From Hylemonella gracilis (GTDB lineage Bacteria; Pseudomonadota; Gammaproteobacteria; Burkholderiales; Burkholderiaceae_C), in contig NZ_CP031395.1 in the NCBI RefSeq assembly GCF_004328645.1, forward strand, positions 1,017,501 to 1,081,500: 64,000 nt of DNA, in the 5' to 3' direction. This document shows positions 26,757 to 36,407 of the stretch, one piece after another. A program made the position numbers and the translations under genes. The notes under the pieces were generated by a model, which searched no databases, was not told where the DNA came from, and saw only the letters and a list, made by a program, of their open reading frames with translations. Positions within the stretch are counted from its first letter, which is position 1, and every line of letters starts with the position of its first letter.

Positions 26757-27938
26757 ATGCCCGCACGCCCATTGCCCGGCCTGGACTTCGGCCTGGGCGA
26801 CACCTTGAACGAGCTGCGCCAAGCCGTGGCCGACTTCTGCGCCGTGGAGATCGCCCCGCGCGCCGCCGCCATCGACCGCGACAACCATTTCCCGCGCGAA
26901 CTCTGGGCCCGGCTCGGCAGCATCGGCCTGCACGGCATGACGGTGGCCGAGGAATACGGCGGGGTCGACCTCGGCTACCTGGCCCACATCATCGCCATGG
27001 AGGAAGTCTCGCGGGCCTCGGCCTCGGTGGGTTTGTCGTACGGCGCGCATTCCAACCTCTGCGTCAACCAGATCCACCGCAACGGCAATACAACCCAGAA
27101 GAAAAAGTACCTGCCCAGGTTGATCAGTGGCGAGCATGTGGGCGCGCTGGCCATGAGCGAGCCCAACGCGGGCAGCGACGTGGTGAGCATGAAGCTCAAG
27201 GCCGAGCCGAAGAACGGCTACTACCTGCTCAGCGGCGGCAAGATGTGGATCACCAATGGCGGGGACGCCGACGTGCTGGTGGTGTACGCCAAAACAGAAA
27301 TCGAGCTTGGCGCCCGCGGCATGACCGCCTTCATCGTCGAAAAAGGCTGGCCCGGCTTCACGCACGGCGCCAAGCTGGACAAGCTGGGCATGCGGGGCAG
27401 CAACACCTATCCGCTCTTTTTCGACCACTGCGAAGTGCCCGAGGCCAATGTGCTGGGCGGCGTGGGCAACGGTGCCAAGGTGCTGATGAGTGGCCTGGAC
27501 TACGAGCGCGCCGTGCTCAGCGGCGGACCACTGGGCATCATGGCCGCCTGCATGGACGCGGTGCTGCCCTATGTGCACGAACGCCAGCAGTTCGGCCAGA
27601 GCATCGGCGAGTTCCAGCTCATGCAGGGCAAGCTGGCCGACATGTACAGCACCTGGCAGGCCTGCCGCGCCTATGTTTATGCCGTGGGCCGCGCTTGTGA
27701 CAGCGCCGCGCACGCGCGTACCCTGCGCAAAGACGCGGCCGGGGCCATCCTCTACGCCGCCGAGAAGGCAACGTGGATGGCGGGCGAGGCCATCCAGACC
27801 CTGGGCGGCGTGGGCTACACCCGGGACTTCCCGGTCGAACGTCTGTGGCGCGACGCCAAGCTGTATGAGATCGGCGCGGGCACCAGCGAAATCCGCCGCA
27901 TGCTGATCGGTCGTGAGCTGTACGCCGAGACGGCCTGA
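26757..27938 (+). CDS. liuA: Isovaleryl-CoA dehydrogenase
   Basis: Protein of 393 residues, FAD acyl-CoA dehydrogenase. It converts isovaleryl-CoA to 3-methylcrotonyl-CoA in leucine breakdown. The segment [15 protein letters not shown] places Glu250 where isovaleryl-CoA dehydrogenases keep the catalytic base, unlike most other acyl-CoA dehydrogenases, which use a C-terminal Glu. [17 protein letters not shown] and WITNGG are the flavin-binding parts, and [17 protein letters not shown] closes the protein. ATG at 26757 with AAGGAG at 26743-26748. It is the first gene of the liu operon; liuB follows after 14 bases. Confidence 0.95.
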   Translation: MPARPLPGLDFGLGDTLNELRQAVADFCAVEIAPRAAAIDRDNHFPRELWARLGSIGLHGMTVAEEYGGVDLGYLAHIIAMEEVSRASASVGLSYGAHSNLCVNQIHRNGNTTQKKKYLPRLISGEHVGALAMSEPNAGSDVVSMKLKAEPKNGYYLLSGGKMWITNGGDADVLVVYAKTEIELGARGMTAFIVEKGWPGFTHGAKLDKLGMRGSNTYPLFFDHCEVPEANVLGGVGNGAKVLMSGLDYERAVLSGGPLGIMAACMDAVLPYVHERQQFGQSIGEFQLMQGKLADMYSTWQACRAYVYAVGRACDSAAHARTLRKDAAGAILYAAEKATWMAGEAIQTLGGVGYTRDFPVERLWRDAKLYEIGAGTSEIRRMLIGRELYAETA

Positions 27939-27952
27939 CCCCAAGGGCCGCC

Positions 27953-29581
27953 ATGAGCAAGCTGATTTCCCAACTCAACCCGCGCGCGGCATCCTTCCAG
28001 GCCAACGTCGCCGCCATGCGCGCGCTGGTGGAGGATCTGCGCGCGCAGTTCGCTCGGGTGGAACAGGGTGGAGGCGACATCGCTCGCGCCAAGCATGTCG
28101 CCCGCGGCAAGCTGTTGCCACGCGAGCGCGTGCAGCAACTGCTGGACCCGGGCTCGCCCTTTCTGGAAATCGCGCCGCTGGCCGCGCATGCGATGTACGG
28201 CGACGAGGCGCCCGGCGCGGGCCTGATCGCGGGCATCGGCCGCGTGAGTGGCGTGGACTGCATGATCGTCTGCAACGACGCCACGGTGAAGGGCGGCACC
28301 TATTACCCGATGACGGTCAAGAAGCACCTGCGCGCGCAGGAGATCGCCGAAGCCAACCGCCTGCCCTGCATCTACTTGGTGGATTCGGGCGGGGCCAACC
28401 TGCCCAACCAGGACGAGGTGTTTCCCGACCGTGACCATTTCGGGCGCATCTTCTACAACCAGGCGCAGATGTCCGCGCTGGGCATCGCCCAGGTCGCCGT
28501 GGTCATGGGCAGTTGCACGGCGGGCGGTGCCTACGTGCCGGCCATGAGTGACGAGTCCATCATCGTGCAGGGGCAAGGCACCATCTTCCTGGGCGGCCCG
28601 CCCTTGGTGAAGGCCGCCACGGGCGAGGTGGTCAGCGCCGAAGACCTGGGCGGGGGCGACGTGCACACGCGGCTGTCGGGCGTGGCCGATCACCTGGCCC
28701 GTGACGACCTGCACGCGCTGGCCCTGGCGCGGCAGGCCGTGGCGAACCTGAACGTCGCGCGCGAGGTGCCGATCGCCACTGCCGACATTCCGCCCCAGGC
28801 TCCCACCTATGCCGCCGAGGAACTGCATGGCCTCATTCCGATGGACGAAGCAGGCCGGCAAAGCCGCAAGCCCTTCGACGTGCGCGAGGTCATCGCCCGC
28901 ATCGTGGATGGCTCGGAGTTTCACGAATTCAAAGCCCGCTTCGGCGCGACCCTGGTCTGCGGCTTTGCCCACATCGAGGGCATGCCGGTGGGCATCGTGG
29001 CGAACAACGGCATCCTGTTCAGCGAGAGCGCGCAGAAAGGCGCGCACTTCATCGAACTCTGTGGTCAGCGCAAGGTGCCTTTGGTCTTTCTGCAGAACAT
29101 CACCGGTTTCATGGTCGGACGCAAGGTCGAGAACGAGGGCATCGCCCGCCATGGCGCCAAGATGGTGACGGCGGTGGCCACCGTCAATGTGCCCAAGTTC
29201 ACCGTCATCATCGGTGGCAGCTTTGGCGCGGGCAACTACGGCATGTGCGGGCGCGCCTTCTCGCCGCGTTTCCTGTGGATGTGGCCCAACGCGCGCATCG
29301 GTGTCATGGGCGGTGAACAGGCCGCCAGCGTGCTGGCGACCGTCAAGCGCGATGGCATCGAAGCCAAGGGCGGAGCGTGGAGCGCCGAGGAAGAAGCGGC
29401 CTTCAAGACCCCCATCCAGGCGCAGTACGAAGCGCAGGGGCACCCGTATTACGCGACGGCGCGTCTCTGGGACGACGGCATCATCGATCCGGCCGACACG
29501 CGACGCGTACTCGCCTTGGGCCTGGCGGCGGCGCGTCATGCGCCGGTGCCCGAGCCCAGGTTCGGCGTGTTCCGCATGTGA
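27953..29581 (+). CDS. liuB: Methylcrotonyl-CoA carboxylase, carboxyltransferase (beta) subunit
   Basis: Protein of 542 residues with two crotonase-fold carboxyltransferase halves. It transfers the carboxyl group from biotin on LiuD to 3-methylcrotonyl-CoA. Diagnostic stretches are [20 protein letters not shown], and [20 protein letters not shown] followed by [18 protein letters not shown], which match the methylcrotonyl rather than the propionyl or acetyl carboxylases. ATG at 27953, weak AAGGG upstream. It sits between liuA and liuC, and its partner biotin subunit is encoded two genes downstream. Confidence 0.95.
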   Translation: MSKLISQLNPRAASFQANVAAMRALVEDLRAQFARVEQGGGDIARAKHVARGKLLPRERVQQLLDPGSPFLEIAPLAAHAMYGDEAPGAGLIAGIGRVSGVDCMIVCNDATVKGGTYYPMTVKKHLRAQEIAEANRLPCIYLVDSGGANLPNQDEVFPDRDHFGRIFYNQAQMSALGIAQVAVVMGSCTAGGAYVPAMSDESIIVQGQGTIFLGGPPLVKAATGEVVSAEDLGGGDVHTRLSGVADHLARDDLHALALARQAVANLNVAREVPIATADIPPQAPTYAAEELHGLIPMDEAGRQSRKPFDVREVIARIVDGSEFHEFKARFGATLVCGFAHIEGMPVGIVANNGILFSESAQKGAHFIELCGQRKVPLVFLQNITGFMVGRKVENEGIARHGAKMVTAVATVNVPKFTVIIGGSFGAGNYGMCGRAFSPRFLWMWPNARIGVMGGEQAASVLATVKRDGIEAKGGAWSAEEEAAFKTPIQAQYEAQGHPYYATARLWDDGIIDPADTRRVLALGLAAARHAPVPEPRFGVFRM

Positions 29582-29612
29582 GATGGGGCTGGCCTACGAG
29601 GAGACCACGCGC

Positions 29613-30401
29613 ATGAAAGACTTCCACACCCTGGACGTGGACCTGCAAGGCCCCGTGGCGCGGATCTGGCTGAATCAGCCCGAGACGCGCAACGCCTTCG
29701 ACGACACCCTGGTCACCGGGCTCACGCGTGCCTTCACCCTCGCGGGAGAAGCGCGCGAGGTGCGCGTCGTGGTGCTGGGCGCGCACGGCCCGGCCTTCTG
29801 CGCCGGCGCCAACCTGCGCTGGATGCAGCGCATGGCCGGCTACACGCATGAAGACAACCTGGCCGACGCGGCCCGCCTGGCCGGCATGTTGCGCACCATC
29901 GCCGAATGCCCCAAGCCCGTGATCGCCCGCGTGCAGGGTGACGCCTACGCGGGTGGCGTGGGCCTGGTCGCGGCCTGCGACATGGCCGTGAGCGCGGACC
30001 AGGCCGGCTACTGCCTGAGCGAAACGCGCATTGGCCTGGTGCCCGCGACCATCAGCCCCTATGTGATGCGCGCAATGGGTGCGCGCGCCGCGCAGCGCTA
30101 CTTCCTCACCGCCGAACGTTTTGCCGCCACCGAGGCCCATCGCATCGGCCTGGTCCACGAGGTGGTGGCCGCCGAGGCGCTGGACGCGAAAGTCAACGAA
30201 CTGACCCACGCCTTGTGCGAAGCCGGCCCTGCGGCCGTGCGGGCCTGCAAGCGACTCATCGCCGGCGTGGCCGGGCGCGAGATCGACGACGCCCTGATTG
30301 ACTGGACGGTCGAGGGCATCGCCGACATCCGCGCCAGCAGCGAAGGCCGCGAAGGCGTGCTGGCCTTCCTGGAAAAACGCAAGCCGTCCTGGCTGGGGTG
30401 A
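29613..30401 (+). CDS. liuC: Methylglutaconyl-CoA hydratase (enoyl-CoA hydratase family)
   Basis: Protein of 262 residues of the crotonase family. In this context it hydrates 3-methylglutaconyl-CoA to 3-hydroxy-3-methylglutaryl-CoA. The oxyanion-hole segments are FCAGANLRWMQRMAGYTHED and VQGDAYAGGVGLVAACD, and SETRIGLVPATISPYVMRAM follows, as in LiuC proteins. The ATG at 29613 is set by GAGGAG at 29598-29603; an in-frame ATG at 29583 would add ten residues but has no site. liuD starts 12 bases after its stop. Confidence 0.93.
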   Translation: MKDFHTLDVDLQGPVARIWLNQPETRNAFDDTLVTGLTRAFTLAGEAREVRVVVLGAHGPAFCAGANLRWMQRMAGYTHEDNLADAARLAGMLRTIAECPKPVIARVQGDAYAGGVGLVAACDMAVSADQAGYCLSETRIGLVPATISPYVMRAMGARAAQRYFLTAERFAATEAHRIGLVHEVVAAEALDAKVNELTHALCEAGPAAVRACKRLIAGVAGREIDDALIDWTVEGIADIRASSEGREGVLAFLEKRKPSWLG

Positions 30402-30413
30402 TGGAGGTACGGC

Positions 30414-32531
30414 ATGTTCAAAAAGATACTTATCGCCAACCGCGGTGAAATCACCTGCCGCGTCGCAGCCACCGCGCGGCGCCTGGGTATTCGCACGGTG
30501 GCCGTTTACTCGGACGCCGACGTGCACGCCAAGCATGTCCGTGCCTGCGACCAGGCCGTGGCTATCAGTGCCACGCCCGGCGGCAATGCGCCGCAGGACA
30601 GCTACCTGCGCATCGAGGCCATCCTGGCGGCGGCGCGCGCCACGGGGGCCGAGGCCATCCATCCCGGCTACGGTTTTCTCTCCGAGAACGAGGATTTCGC
30701 GCGCGCCTGCGCCGCGGCGGGCCTGGTCTTCATCGGCCCGCCGCCCTCGGCCATTCAGGCCATGGGCCTGAAGGCCGAGGCCAAGCGCCTGATGGAACAG
30801 GCGGGCGTGCCCCTGGTGCCGGGCTACCACGGCGCGGACCAGAGCCCCGAACTGCTGCGGCGCGAGGCCGCGGCCATCGGTTATCCCGTGCTGATCAAGG
30901 CCAGCGCGGGTGGCGGCGGCAAGGGCATGCGCGTGGTCGACCGCGCTCAGGATTTCGACGCCGCGCTTGAGGCCTGCCGACGCGAAGCTGCACGCAGCTT
31001 TGGGGACGAGGCGGTGCTGATCGAGAAATACCTGCAGCGCCCGCGCCACATCGAAATCCAGGTCTTCACCGACACCCAGGGGCAAGGTGTCTATCTGTTC
31101 GAACGCGACTGCTCCGTGCAGCGCCGGCACCAGAAGGTGCTGGAAGAAGCGCCGGCCCCGGGCCTGTCCGACACCTTGCGTCGCCAGATGGGCCGTGCGG
31201 CGCTGAGTGCGGCGCAGGCGGTCGGTTATGTGGGCGCGGGCACGGTGGAGTTCATCGTCGAACAGAACGGTCCGATGAAGTTCTACTTCATGGAGATGAA
31301 CACCCGCCTGCAGGTGGAGCACCCGGTGACCGAGGCCATCACCGGCCTGGACCTGGTGGAGTGGCAGTTGCGCGTGGCGGCCGGCCAATCCCTGCCCCTG
31401 ACGCAGGATCAGTTGCGCATCAATGGTCATGCCATCGAGGCGCGCCTCTGCGCCGAGAACCCGGACACCGGTTTCCTGCCTGCCACGGGACGCCTGGCCG
31501 TGTACCGCAAGCCGCCCGCGGCCTGCTTCACACGGGCTGACGCGACGACAGGCTTCGTGCGTGTGGACGACGGCGTGGAAGAAGGCGACGAGATCACGCC
31601 CTGGTACGACCCCATGATCGCCAAGCTCATCGTGCACGGCGCCACCCGCGAGGAAGCCTTGGCCCGGCTGGATGCGGCGCTGGCGCGGGTGCACATTGTC
31701 GGCGTGGTCAACAATGTGCAGTTCCTGCGCCACGTGCTGGCGACACCCTCCTTCGCTCAGGCCAGGTTGGACACGGGCCTGATCGAGCGCGAAAGCGCCC
31801 GGCTGTTCGGGCGCGAGCCGCTGGGCCTGCCCTTGAGGGTCGCGGCCGTGGTGGCGCGCATCCTGGCGGACGAGAGAGCTGACGCCGTGGCAATGACGGA
31901 TCGGTCAGGCGCGACGCCCTCCCCGTTCGCGCGCCGCGATGGATGGCGGGCCTGGGGTCAGGCCAAGCGGCGTTTCGATTTCGTGTTGCCGCAAGGCGTG
32001 GCCCCGGCCTCCGCCCCGGATGTGGGCGCGGCGCGCACCCTGGGTGCCGAACTGCGCTATGGGCCGGGCTTGGGTCTGGCGTGGACCCTGCGCATCGGCG
32101 CGCGGAGCGATGCGGTGGAAGGGACCTTGTCGTTCCAGGTGCTGCCCGACGGCGGGTTGGACCTGGCGTTTGCGGGCGAGCGCCAGACCGTGGCCGTGCA
32201 CGCGACCCGACCCGCGCTCGGGGGCCCCACCGGGTGGCAGGTGTTTGGCGCCGAGGGGGCGGGGAGTATCGACCTGATCGATCCGCTGACCCAGGTGGGC
32301 GGGGCGCAAGCCGAGGGTGGACGCCTGGCCGCGCCCATGCCGGGCAAGGTCGTGTCCTTCGCCGTGCAGGCGGGGGACCAAGTCCGCCAGGGCGAGGTGC
32401 TGGCCGTGATGGAAGCCATGAAGATGGAGCACGCCATCACCGCGCCCACCGATGGCCGCGTGGCGGAACTGCTCTATGCCCCCGGCGATCAGGTGGCCGA
32501 GGGCGCCGAACTACTGCGCTTGGCGGACTGA
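30414..32531 (+). CDS. liuD: Methylcrotonyl-CoA carboxylase, biotin (alpha) subunit
   Basis: Protein of 705 residues. The N-terminal biotin carboxylase domain (about 1-450) begins FKKILIANRGEITCRVAATA and holds the glycine-rich ATP loop KASAGGGGKGMRVV, FERDCSVQRRHQK and EMNTRLQVEHPVTE. A central linking domain follows. The C-terminal biotin carrier domain (about 635-705) has EAMKMEH with biotinyl-Lys670. It uses ATP and bicarbonate to carboxylate biotin for LiuB. ATG at 30414 with GGAGG at 30404-30408. It ends the contiguous liu run; the next genes are on the other strand. Confidence 0.95.
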   Translation: MFKKILIANRGEITCRVAATARRLGIRTVAVYSDADVHAKHVRACDQAVAISATPGGNAPQDSYLRIEAILAAARATGAEAIHPGYGFLSENEDFARACAAAGLVFIGPPPSAIQAMGLKAEAKRLMEQAGVPLVPGYHGADQSPELLRREAAAIGYPVLIKASAGGGGKGMRVVDRAQDFDAALEACRREAARSFGDEAVLIEKYLQRPRHIEIQVFTDTQGQGVYLFERDCSVQRRHQKVLEEAPAPGLSDTLRRQMGRAALSAAQAVGYVGAGTVEFIVEQNGPMKFYFMEMNTRLQVEHPVTEAITGLDLVEWQLRVAAGQSLPLTQDQLRINGHAIEARLCAENPDTGFLPATGRLAVYRKPPAACFTRADATTGFVRVDDGVEEGDEITPWYDPMIAKLIVHGATREEALARLDAALARVHIVGVVNNVQFLRHVLATPSFAQARLDTGLIERESARLFGREPLGLPLRVAAVVARILADERADAVAMTDRSGATPSPFARRDGWRAWGQAKRRFDFVLPQGVAPASAPDVGAARTLGAELRYGPGLGLAWTLRIGARSDAVEGTLSFQVLPDGGLDLAFAGERQTVAVHATRPALGGPTGWQVFGAEGAGSIDLIDPLTQVGGAQAEGGRLAAPMPGKVVSFAVQAGDQVRQGEVLAVMEAMKMEHAITAPTDGRVAELLYAPGDQVAEGAELLRLAD

Positions 32532-32555
32532 GCCACCTGGCGGGGGCGTGACTCC

Positions 32556-33518
32556 TCAATCCACCCGGATGTTCTTGGCCTTCACGATGCGGCTGTAGAT
32601 GCCCGCGTCGCGCTGGATGGCCTCGGCCATTTCCGCGCGGCTCAGGCCCAGCGGCTCGCTATTCAGTTCACGGATGCGGCGCGACAGTTCCGGGTCCCGG
32701 CTGGCTTCGACGAACACCGCGTTGATGCGGTTCACGATGGCCGCCGGCGTGGCCGAGGGCGCCCAGATACCGTGCCAGGACATCATCGACAAGCCAGGCA
32801 CCACCTCGGCCAGCGTGGGCACATTGGGCAAGGCGGCGAAACGCGTGGGGCCGGAGTAAGCCAGCGCGACGGCTTTGCCGCTGCTGATCAACGGGAAGCC
32901 GGTGGCGATGGGTTCCATCAGCGTGTCCACCTGGCCACCCACGATGTCGGCGATGGGGCTGGCGCGGTAGGGCACGTGCACCATCTGGGTCCCGGTCTCG
33001 TCCTTGAACCATTCCACGATCAGGTGCGAGGGGCTGCCGGCGCCGTAGGACGCGTGCGAGAGCGTGCCTGGCTTGGCCTTGGCGGTGGCCAGCAGTTCCT
33101 GGATGGTCTTGGCGCCGCCTTCGGGCTTGGCGATCAGCACCAGGCCCTGGCGCATGGTGGTGGCCACGGGCGTCAGATCCTTGGCGGGGTCGTAGGGCAG
33201 CTTGCTGTAGATGTAGGGATTGATCGTGAACGCGGTCGACAGGTTGTAGAGCAGGGTGTAGCCGTCGCCGGACGCCTTGGCCACCGTGTCCGTGGCCAGA
33301 TTGCCCGCGGCCCCCGGCTTGTTGTCGATGATCACGGGCTGGCCCAGTTTCTTGGACGCGTAGTCGCCGTAGAGGCGCGCGAAGATGTCGGGCGGCGTGC
33401 CCGCCGCGAAGCCCACCACGATGCGGATGGGTTTGGACGGCCAGGCCTCCTGGGCCGATGCCAGGCCGCAGGCCAGGCTGATGCAGAGGCCGATCCACCA
33501 GTGAATTCTTGAACGCAT
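32556..33518 (-). CDS. Bug-family (tripartite tricarboxylate) solute-binding protein
   Basis: Protein of 320 residues. The signal peptide MRSRIHWWIGLCISLACGLA ends at SAQ, after which the Bug signature starts: WPSKPIRIVVGFAAGTPPDI, then IDNKPGAAGNLATDTVAKA. These periplasmic receptors bind small carboxylates and work with TctAB-like permeases or as sensors; no permease is encoded in this window. ATG at 33518, with AGGAG visible on the minus strand 11 bases upstream. It is the last of five minus-strand genes, 138 bases behind the other Bug gene. It converges with liuD. Confidence 0.92.
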   Translation of the reverse strand: MRSRIHWWIGLCISLACGLASAQEAWPSKPIRIVVGFAAGTPPDIFARLYGDYASKKLGQPVIIDNKPGAAGNLATDTVAKASGDGYTLLYNLSTAFTINPYIYSKLPYDPAKDLTPVATTMRQGLVLIAKPEGGAKTIQELLATAKAKPGTLSHASYGAGSPSHLIVEWFKDETGTQMVHVPYRASPIADIVGGQVDTLMEPIATGFPLISSGKAVALAYSGPTRFAALPNVPTLAEVVPGLSMMSWHGIWAPSATPAAIVNRINAVFVEASRDPELSRRIRELNSEPLGLSRAEMAEAIQRDAGIYSRIVKAKNIRVD

Positions 33519-33656
33519 GTTTGTCTCCTGTCGCGGGTCGTGCCCGCTTCTCTGTATAGGTCTGTCGAGGTCGCGTTGGGGGGCCAAGGGGTTTTCCTGG
33601 CAGGCCGGACTCCTTTCGTCTTGGGCTGGCGGGTGTGCGGTGTGCCCTGGGCGTGC

Positions 33657-34607
33657 TCAGTTGATCTGCGCGCCCGAACGCTTGACGGCCTCGCCCCACT
33701 TGGCGATTTCGGCCGCGCCGAAGCTGGCCATGGCGCTGTCGCCCATGTCGGCCTGTTCGATGCCCTGGGCCGCCAGCTTCTCGCGCGTCTCGGGTTGGGC
33801 CAGCACCGCGCGGGTGGCCTTGCGCAGGGCATCGCGCCGCGCGGCGGCCAGGCCGGCGGGGCCGTACAGCATGAACCAGGCCACCAGGTCGAAGTCGGGC
33901 ACGCCCTGTTCCATCAGCGTGGGCACCTCAGGCGCCGCAGCGCTGCGCTTGGCGCCCGACACGCCCAGCGCGCGCAGCTTGCCCGCGCGAATGTGCGGCA
34001 GCACGGCGGCTGGGTGGTAGAACATGAACTGCACATTGCCCGCCATCAGCTCGGTCATGGCCTGGGCGCCATCGCGGTAGGGCACGTGCACGAAGTTCTT
34101 GCCCAGGCGCACATTGAGCAGTTCGCCCGCCAGGTGGCCCGAGGTGCCATTGCCCGCGGAGGCGAAGTTGATGTTGGGGTCCGTGGCACGGGCCAGATCG
34201 ACCACACTCTTCCATGGCGAGGCGGCGGGCACGACCAGCAAGGTGGGCGTGGCGCCCACGAAGCCCAGCGGCACGAAGTCGCGCAGCGGGTCATAGCTCA
34301 GGTTCTTGAACAGCGAGGCGTTGATGGCGTGCGTGCCCACCGTGCCCAGCACCAAGGTCTGACCATCGGCCGTGGCCTTGGCCACCTGGTCGGAGCCGAT
34401 GCTGCCGCCCGCGCCGGGTTTGTTTTCCACGATCACCGGCTGGCCGAGTTGCTTGCCCAGGCTGTCGGCCAGCACACGGCCGACGATGTCGGTGGTGGTG
34501 CCGGCGCCGAAGGGCACGACGATCTTCATGGCGCGTGCGCCGGGCACTTGAGCCCGCGCGGCCTGGCTGGCCAGCAGCAGGCTGGCGATCATCAGACGAC
34601 GTTTCAT
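33657..34607 (-). CDS. Bug-family solute-binding protein
   Basis: Protein of 316 residues. The signal peptide is MKRRLMIASLLLASQAARA, with cleavage before QV. The mature part shows the Bug pattern AMKIVVPFGAGTTTDIVGRV and VENKPGAGGSIGSDQVAKA. It is distinct from the second Bug protein in the same block, so the two may bind different carboxylates, or one may act as a sensor. Its ATG overlaps the stop of the citrate-synthase-fold gene in an ATGA arrangement (34604-34607), which ties it into the same operon. Confidence 0.93.
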   Translation of the reverse strand: MKRRLMIASLLLASQAARAQVPGARAMKIVVPFGAGTTTDIVGRVLADSLGKQLGQPVIVENKPGAGGSIGSDQVAKATADGQTLVLGTVGTHAINASLFKNLSYDPLRDFVPLGFVGATPTLLVVPAASPWKSVVDLARATDPNINFASAGNGTSGHLAGELLNVRLGKNFVHVPYRDGAQAMTELMAGNVQFMFYHPAAVLPHIRAGKLRALGVSGAKRSAAAPEVPTLMEQGVPDFDLVAWFMLYGPAGLAAARRDALRKATRAVLAQPETREKLAAQGIEQADMGDSAMASFGAAEIAKWGEAVKRSGAQIN

Positions 34608-35410
34608 GGTTGAGCTCCGAATCCTTGGGGGGTTTGACCTTCGTACTGCAGTTCGCGCGTGGCCTGGTAGGACAGCGCGAAGCCGCTGGGCGTTTCGGCT
34701 TCTTCGGCCAGATGCGCGATCAGCCCCGCAGTGCGCGCGAGGATGGGCACGCCGCGCAGCGACACGACCGGGAAACCCACGCCCAGCAGCACCGCGGGAA
34801 TGGCGGCCGAGACATTCATGCGCAGGTCCTTGCCCACGATAGGGGAAATAGCGCGCTCCAGCGCCTGGGCGATGCGCACGTAACGCAGATCGGCACCGGC
34901 CTCGGTGGCGACGGCGATCAGCCGGCCCACACGCGGGTCCACCGCCTTGTGCAAGGGGTGGCCGTAGCCGGGGATGGCGCGGCCCTGGGTCTTGAGTTCG
35001 CGCAGTGCGGCCTCGGCGGCTTCAGCGTCGCTGGCGCCGGCCTGCATGCGCTGTTCCACGTCGAGGAACAGGCGCCCCGCCGTCTCCGACGCGCCCAGGA
35101 TGACCGAGCCGCAACCCAGGATGCCCGCCGCCACAGCGCCCTGCAGCGCGTCCGGCGCGGCGGCGTAGGTCATGCGGCTGGCCTGAACGCTGGGCACGAA
35201 GCCGTGCTCCGCGATCGCCACCAGCGTGGCGTTGAGCACGGCGCTGGCCGCGGCATCAGGTTTTCTGCCCGTCAGCAGCAGGAAGAAGTAGTCGGCGAAG
35301 TTGAGGTGACCGATGGCGTCCTGGCACAGGTCCAGGCCGCGCACCACGATGGTGTGTTCGTCCGAGGTGCAGATGGCCGTGCGGGGCACGGTGTTCTTGC
35401 CGATTTTCAT
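34604..35410 (-). CDS. Citrate-synthase-fold lyase, citryl-CoA-lyase-like
   Basis: Protein of 268 residues, much shorter than citrate synthase (about 430) and close to the size of stand-alone citryl-CoA lyases. The loop GYGHPLHKAVDPR matches the active-site histidine loop GxGH of that superfamily. The position that carries the catalytic aspartate in citrate synthase (NVD) and in ATP-citrate lyase reads NVSAA here, so the aspartate seems replaced by serine. It probably cleaves or forms a C-C bond in a CoA thioester, but the substrate is unknown. ATG at 35410. The dioxygenase gene lies 20 bases upstream and a Bug gene overlaps its stop. Confidence 0.8.
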   Translation of the reverse strand: MKIGKNTVPRTAICTSDEHTIVVRGLDLCQDAIGHLNFADYFFLLLTGRKPDAAASAVLNATLVAIAEHGFVPSVQASRMTYAAAPDALQGAVAAGILGCGSVILGASETAGRLFLDVEQRMQAGASDAEAAEAALRELKTQGRAIPGYGHPLHKAVDPRVGRLIAVATEAGADLRYVRIAQALERAISPIVGKDLRMNVSAAIPAVLLGVGFPVVSLRGVPILARTAGLIAHLAEEAETPSGFALSYQATRELQYEGQTPQGFGAQP

Positions 35411-35430
35411 GGCGTGTGTCGCTTTCTCCG

Positions 35431-36324
35431 TTAGGCGGGCTCGAGCCGGAAGTCGTAGTGGGCCGACCAGTAGGGGGTGTCGATGGCGCGTCCATCGGGG
35501 GCCTTGCCGGCCGGGTGCGACTCGAAATCCACGACCAGGCTGGGGCGCACGCCGAACACGGCGTCCGAATCGATGTACGGGCTGTTGGCCACGAAAAGGT
35601 GGGTGGTCAGCGTGACGTGGCCGGGTGTGTAGACCTTCATGTGGATGTGGCCCGGGCGGTTCGGGTGGCGGCCCATGCCGTCCAGCATGCGGCCCACCGG
35701 GCCATCCACCGGCACGGGGTAATAGCTGGGCTTGATGGACCAGAACCAGTAGCGTCCCTGCGTGTCGGTGCGGATGCGCGCCCGCGCGGCCATGCCGGCG
35801 CCGTCGACCTGCATGTCGTAGACGCCCTCGCCATCGCCGCTCCAGATGTCCAGGGTCGCACCCGCCAGGGGTTGGCCTCGGGTGTCGGTGACACGGCCAC
35901 TGTAGAACGCGGGTTCGCCCGGTACGCCGGGGGCGATGTCCGAACCCAGCGGCAGGATGGGTGCGCCTTCCCAGTAGTAGGGGCCTTGCACCGTGGCTTC
36001 GGTGGCCGGCGTGGGGCTGTGGCCGCCGTTGCCGGCATTGCGCCTGGCGGCGCGCATCTGGTCGAGCATCACGACCATCATGGAGGCGCCCAGCGTGTCG
36101 GACAGCAGGATGAATTCCTGACGCTTGTCGGTGCAGGCCTGGCCGGTGGCGGTCAGGAACTGGATGGCGGTCATCCACTCGTCGGGGCTCAGGTCCACCT
36201 CGCGGATGAAGGCGTGCAGGTGCTGGATCAGCGAGGTCATCACCTGCTTGAAACGCGGGTCCTTCGCGTCGGACAGGCGTTGCAGCACGGCCTGCGTCAG
36301 GTCATCTTCGGTCATCGGGGTCAT
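35431..36324 (-). CDS. Intradiol ring-cleavage dioxygenase (catechol/hydroxyquinol type)
   Basis: Protein of 297 residues. An N-terminal helical dimerisation domain (about 1-105) resembles that of hydroxyquinol and catechol 1,2-dioxygenases. The catalytic domain follows, from GPYYWEGAPILPLGSDI. The four ferric ligands can be assigned to Tyr in GEGVYDMQ, Tyr in SYYPVP, and both His of HIHMKVYTPG. It should open a catechol-like ring between the hydroxyls with O2. The exact substrate is not readable; no muconate cycloisomerase or maleylacetate reductase is nearby. ATG at 36324 with AAGGAG about ten bases upstream on the minus strand; ATG at 36315 is an alternative. Confidence 0.9.
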   Translation of the reverse strand: MTPMTEDDLTQAVLQRLSDAKDPRFKQVMTSLIQHLHAFIREVDLSPDEWMTAIQFLTATGQACTDKRQEFILLSDTLGASMMVVMLDQMRAARRNAGNGGHSPTPATEATVQGPYYWEGAPILPLGSDIAPGVPGEPAFYSGRVTDTRGQPLAGATLDIWSGDGEGVYDMQVDGAGMAARARIRTDTQGRYWFWSIKPSYYPVPVDGPVGRMLDGMGRHPNRPGHIHMKVYTPGHVTLTTHLFVANSPYIDSDAVFGVRPSLVVDFESHPAGKAPDGRAIDTPYWSAHYDFRLEPA

Positions 36325-36407
36325 GTTGTCTCGTCTCCTTCGTTGTGTTTCTCACGCGATCCCTGATCGCTTCTTGCCGGGCTGGGCCGCGTAGGGTCAA
36401 GCCAGGC

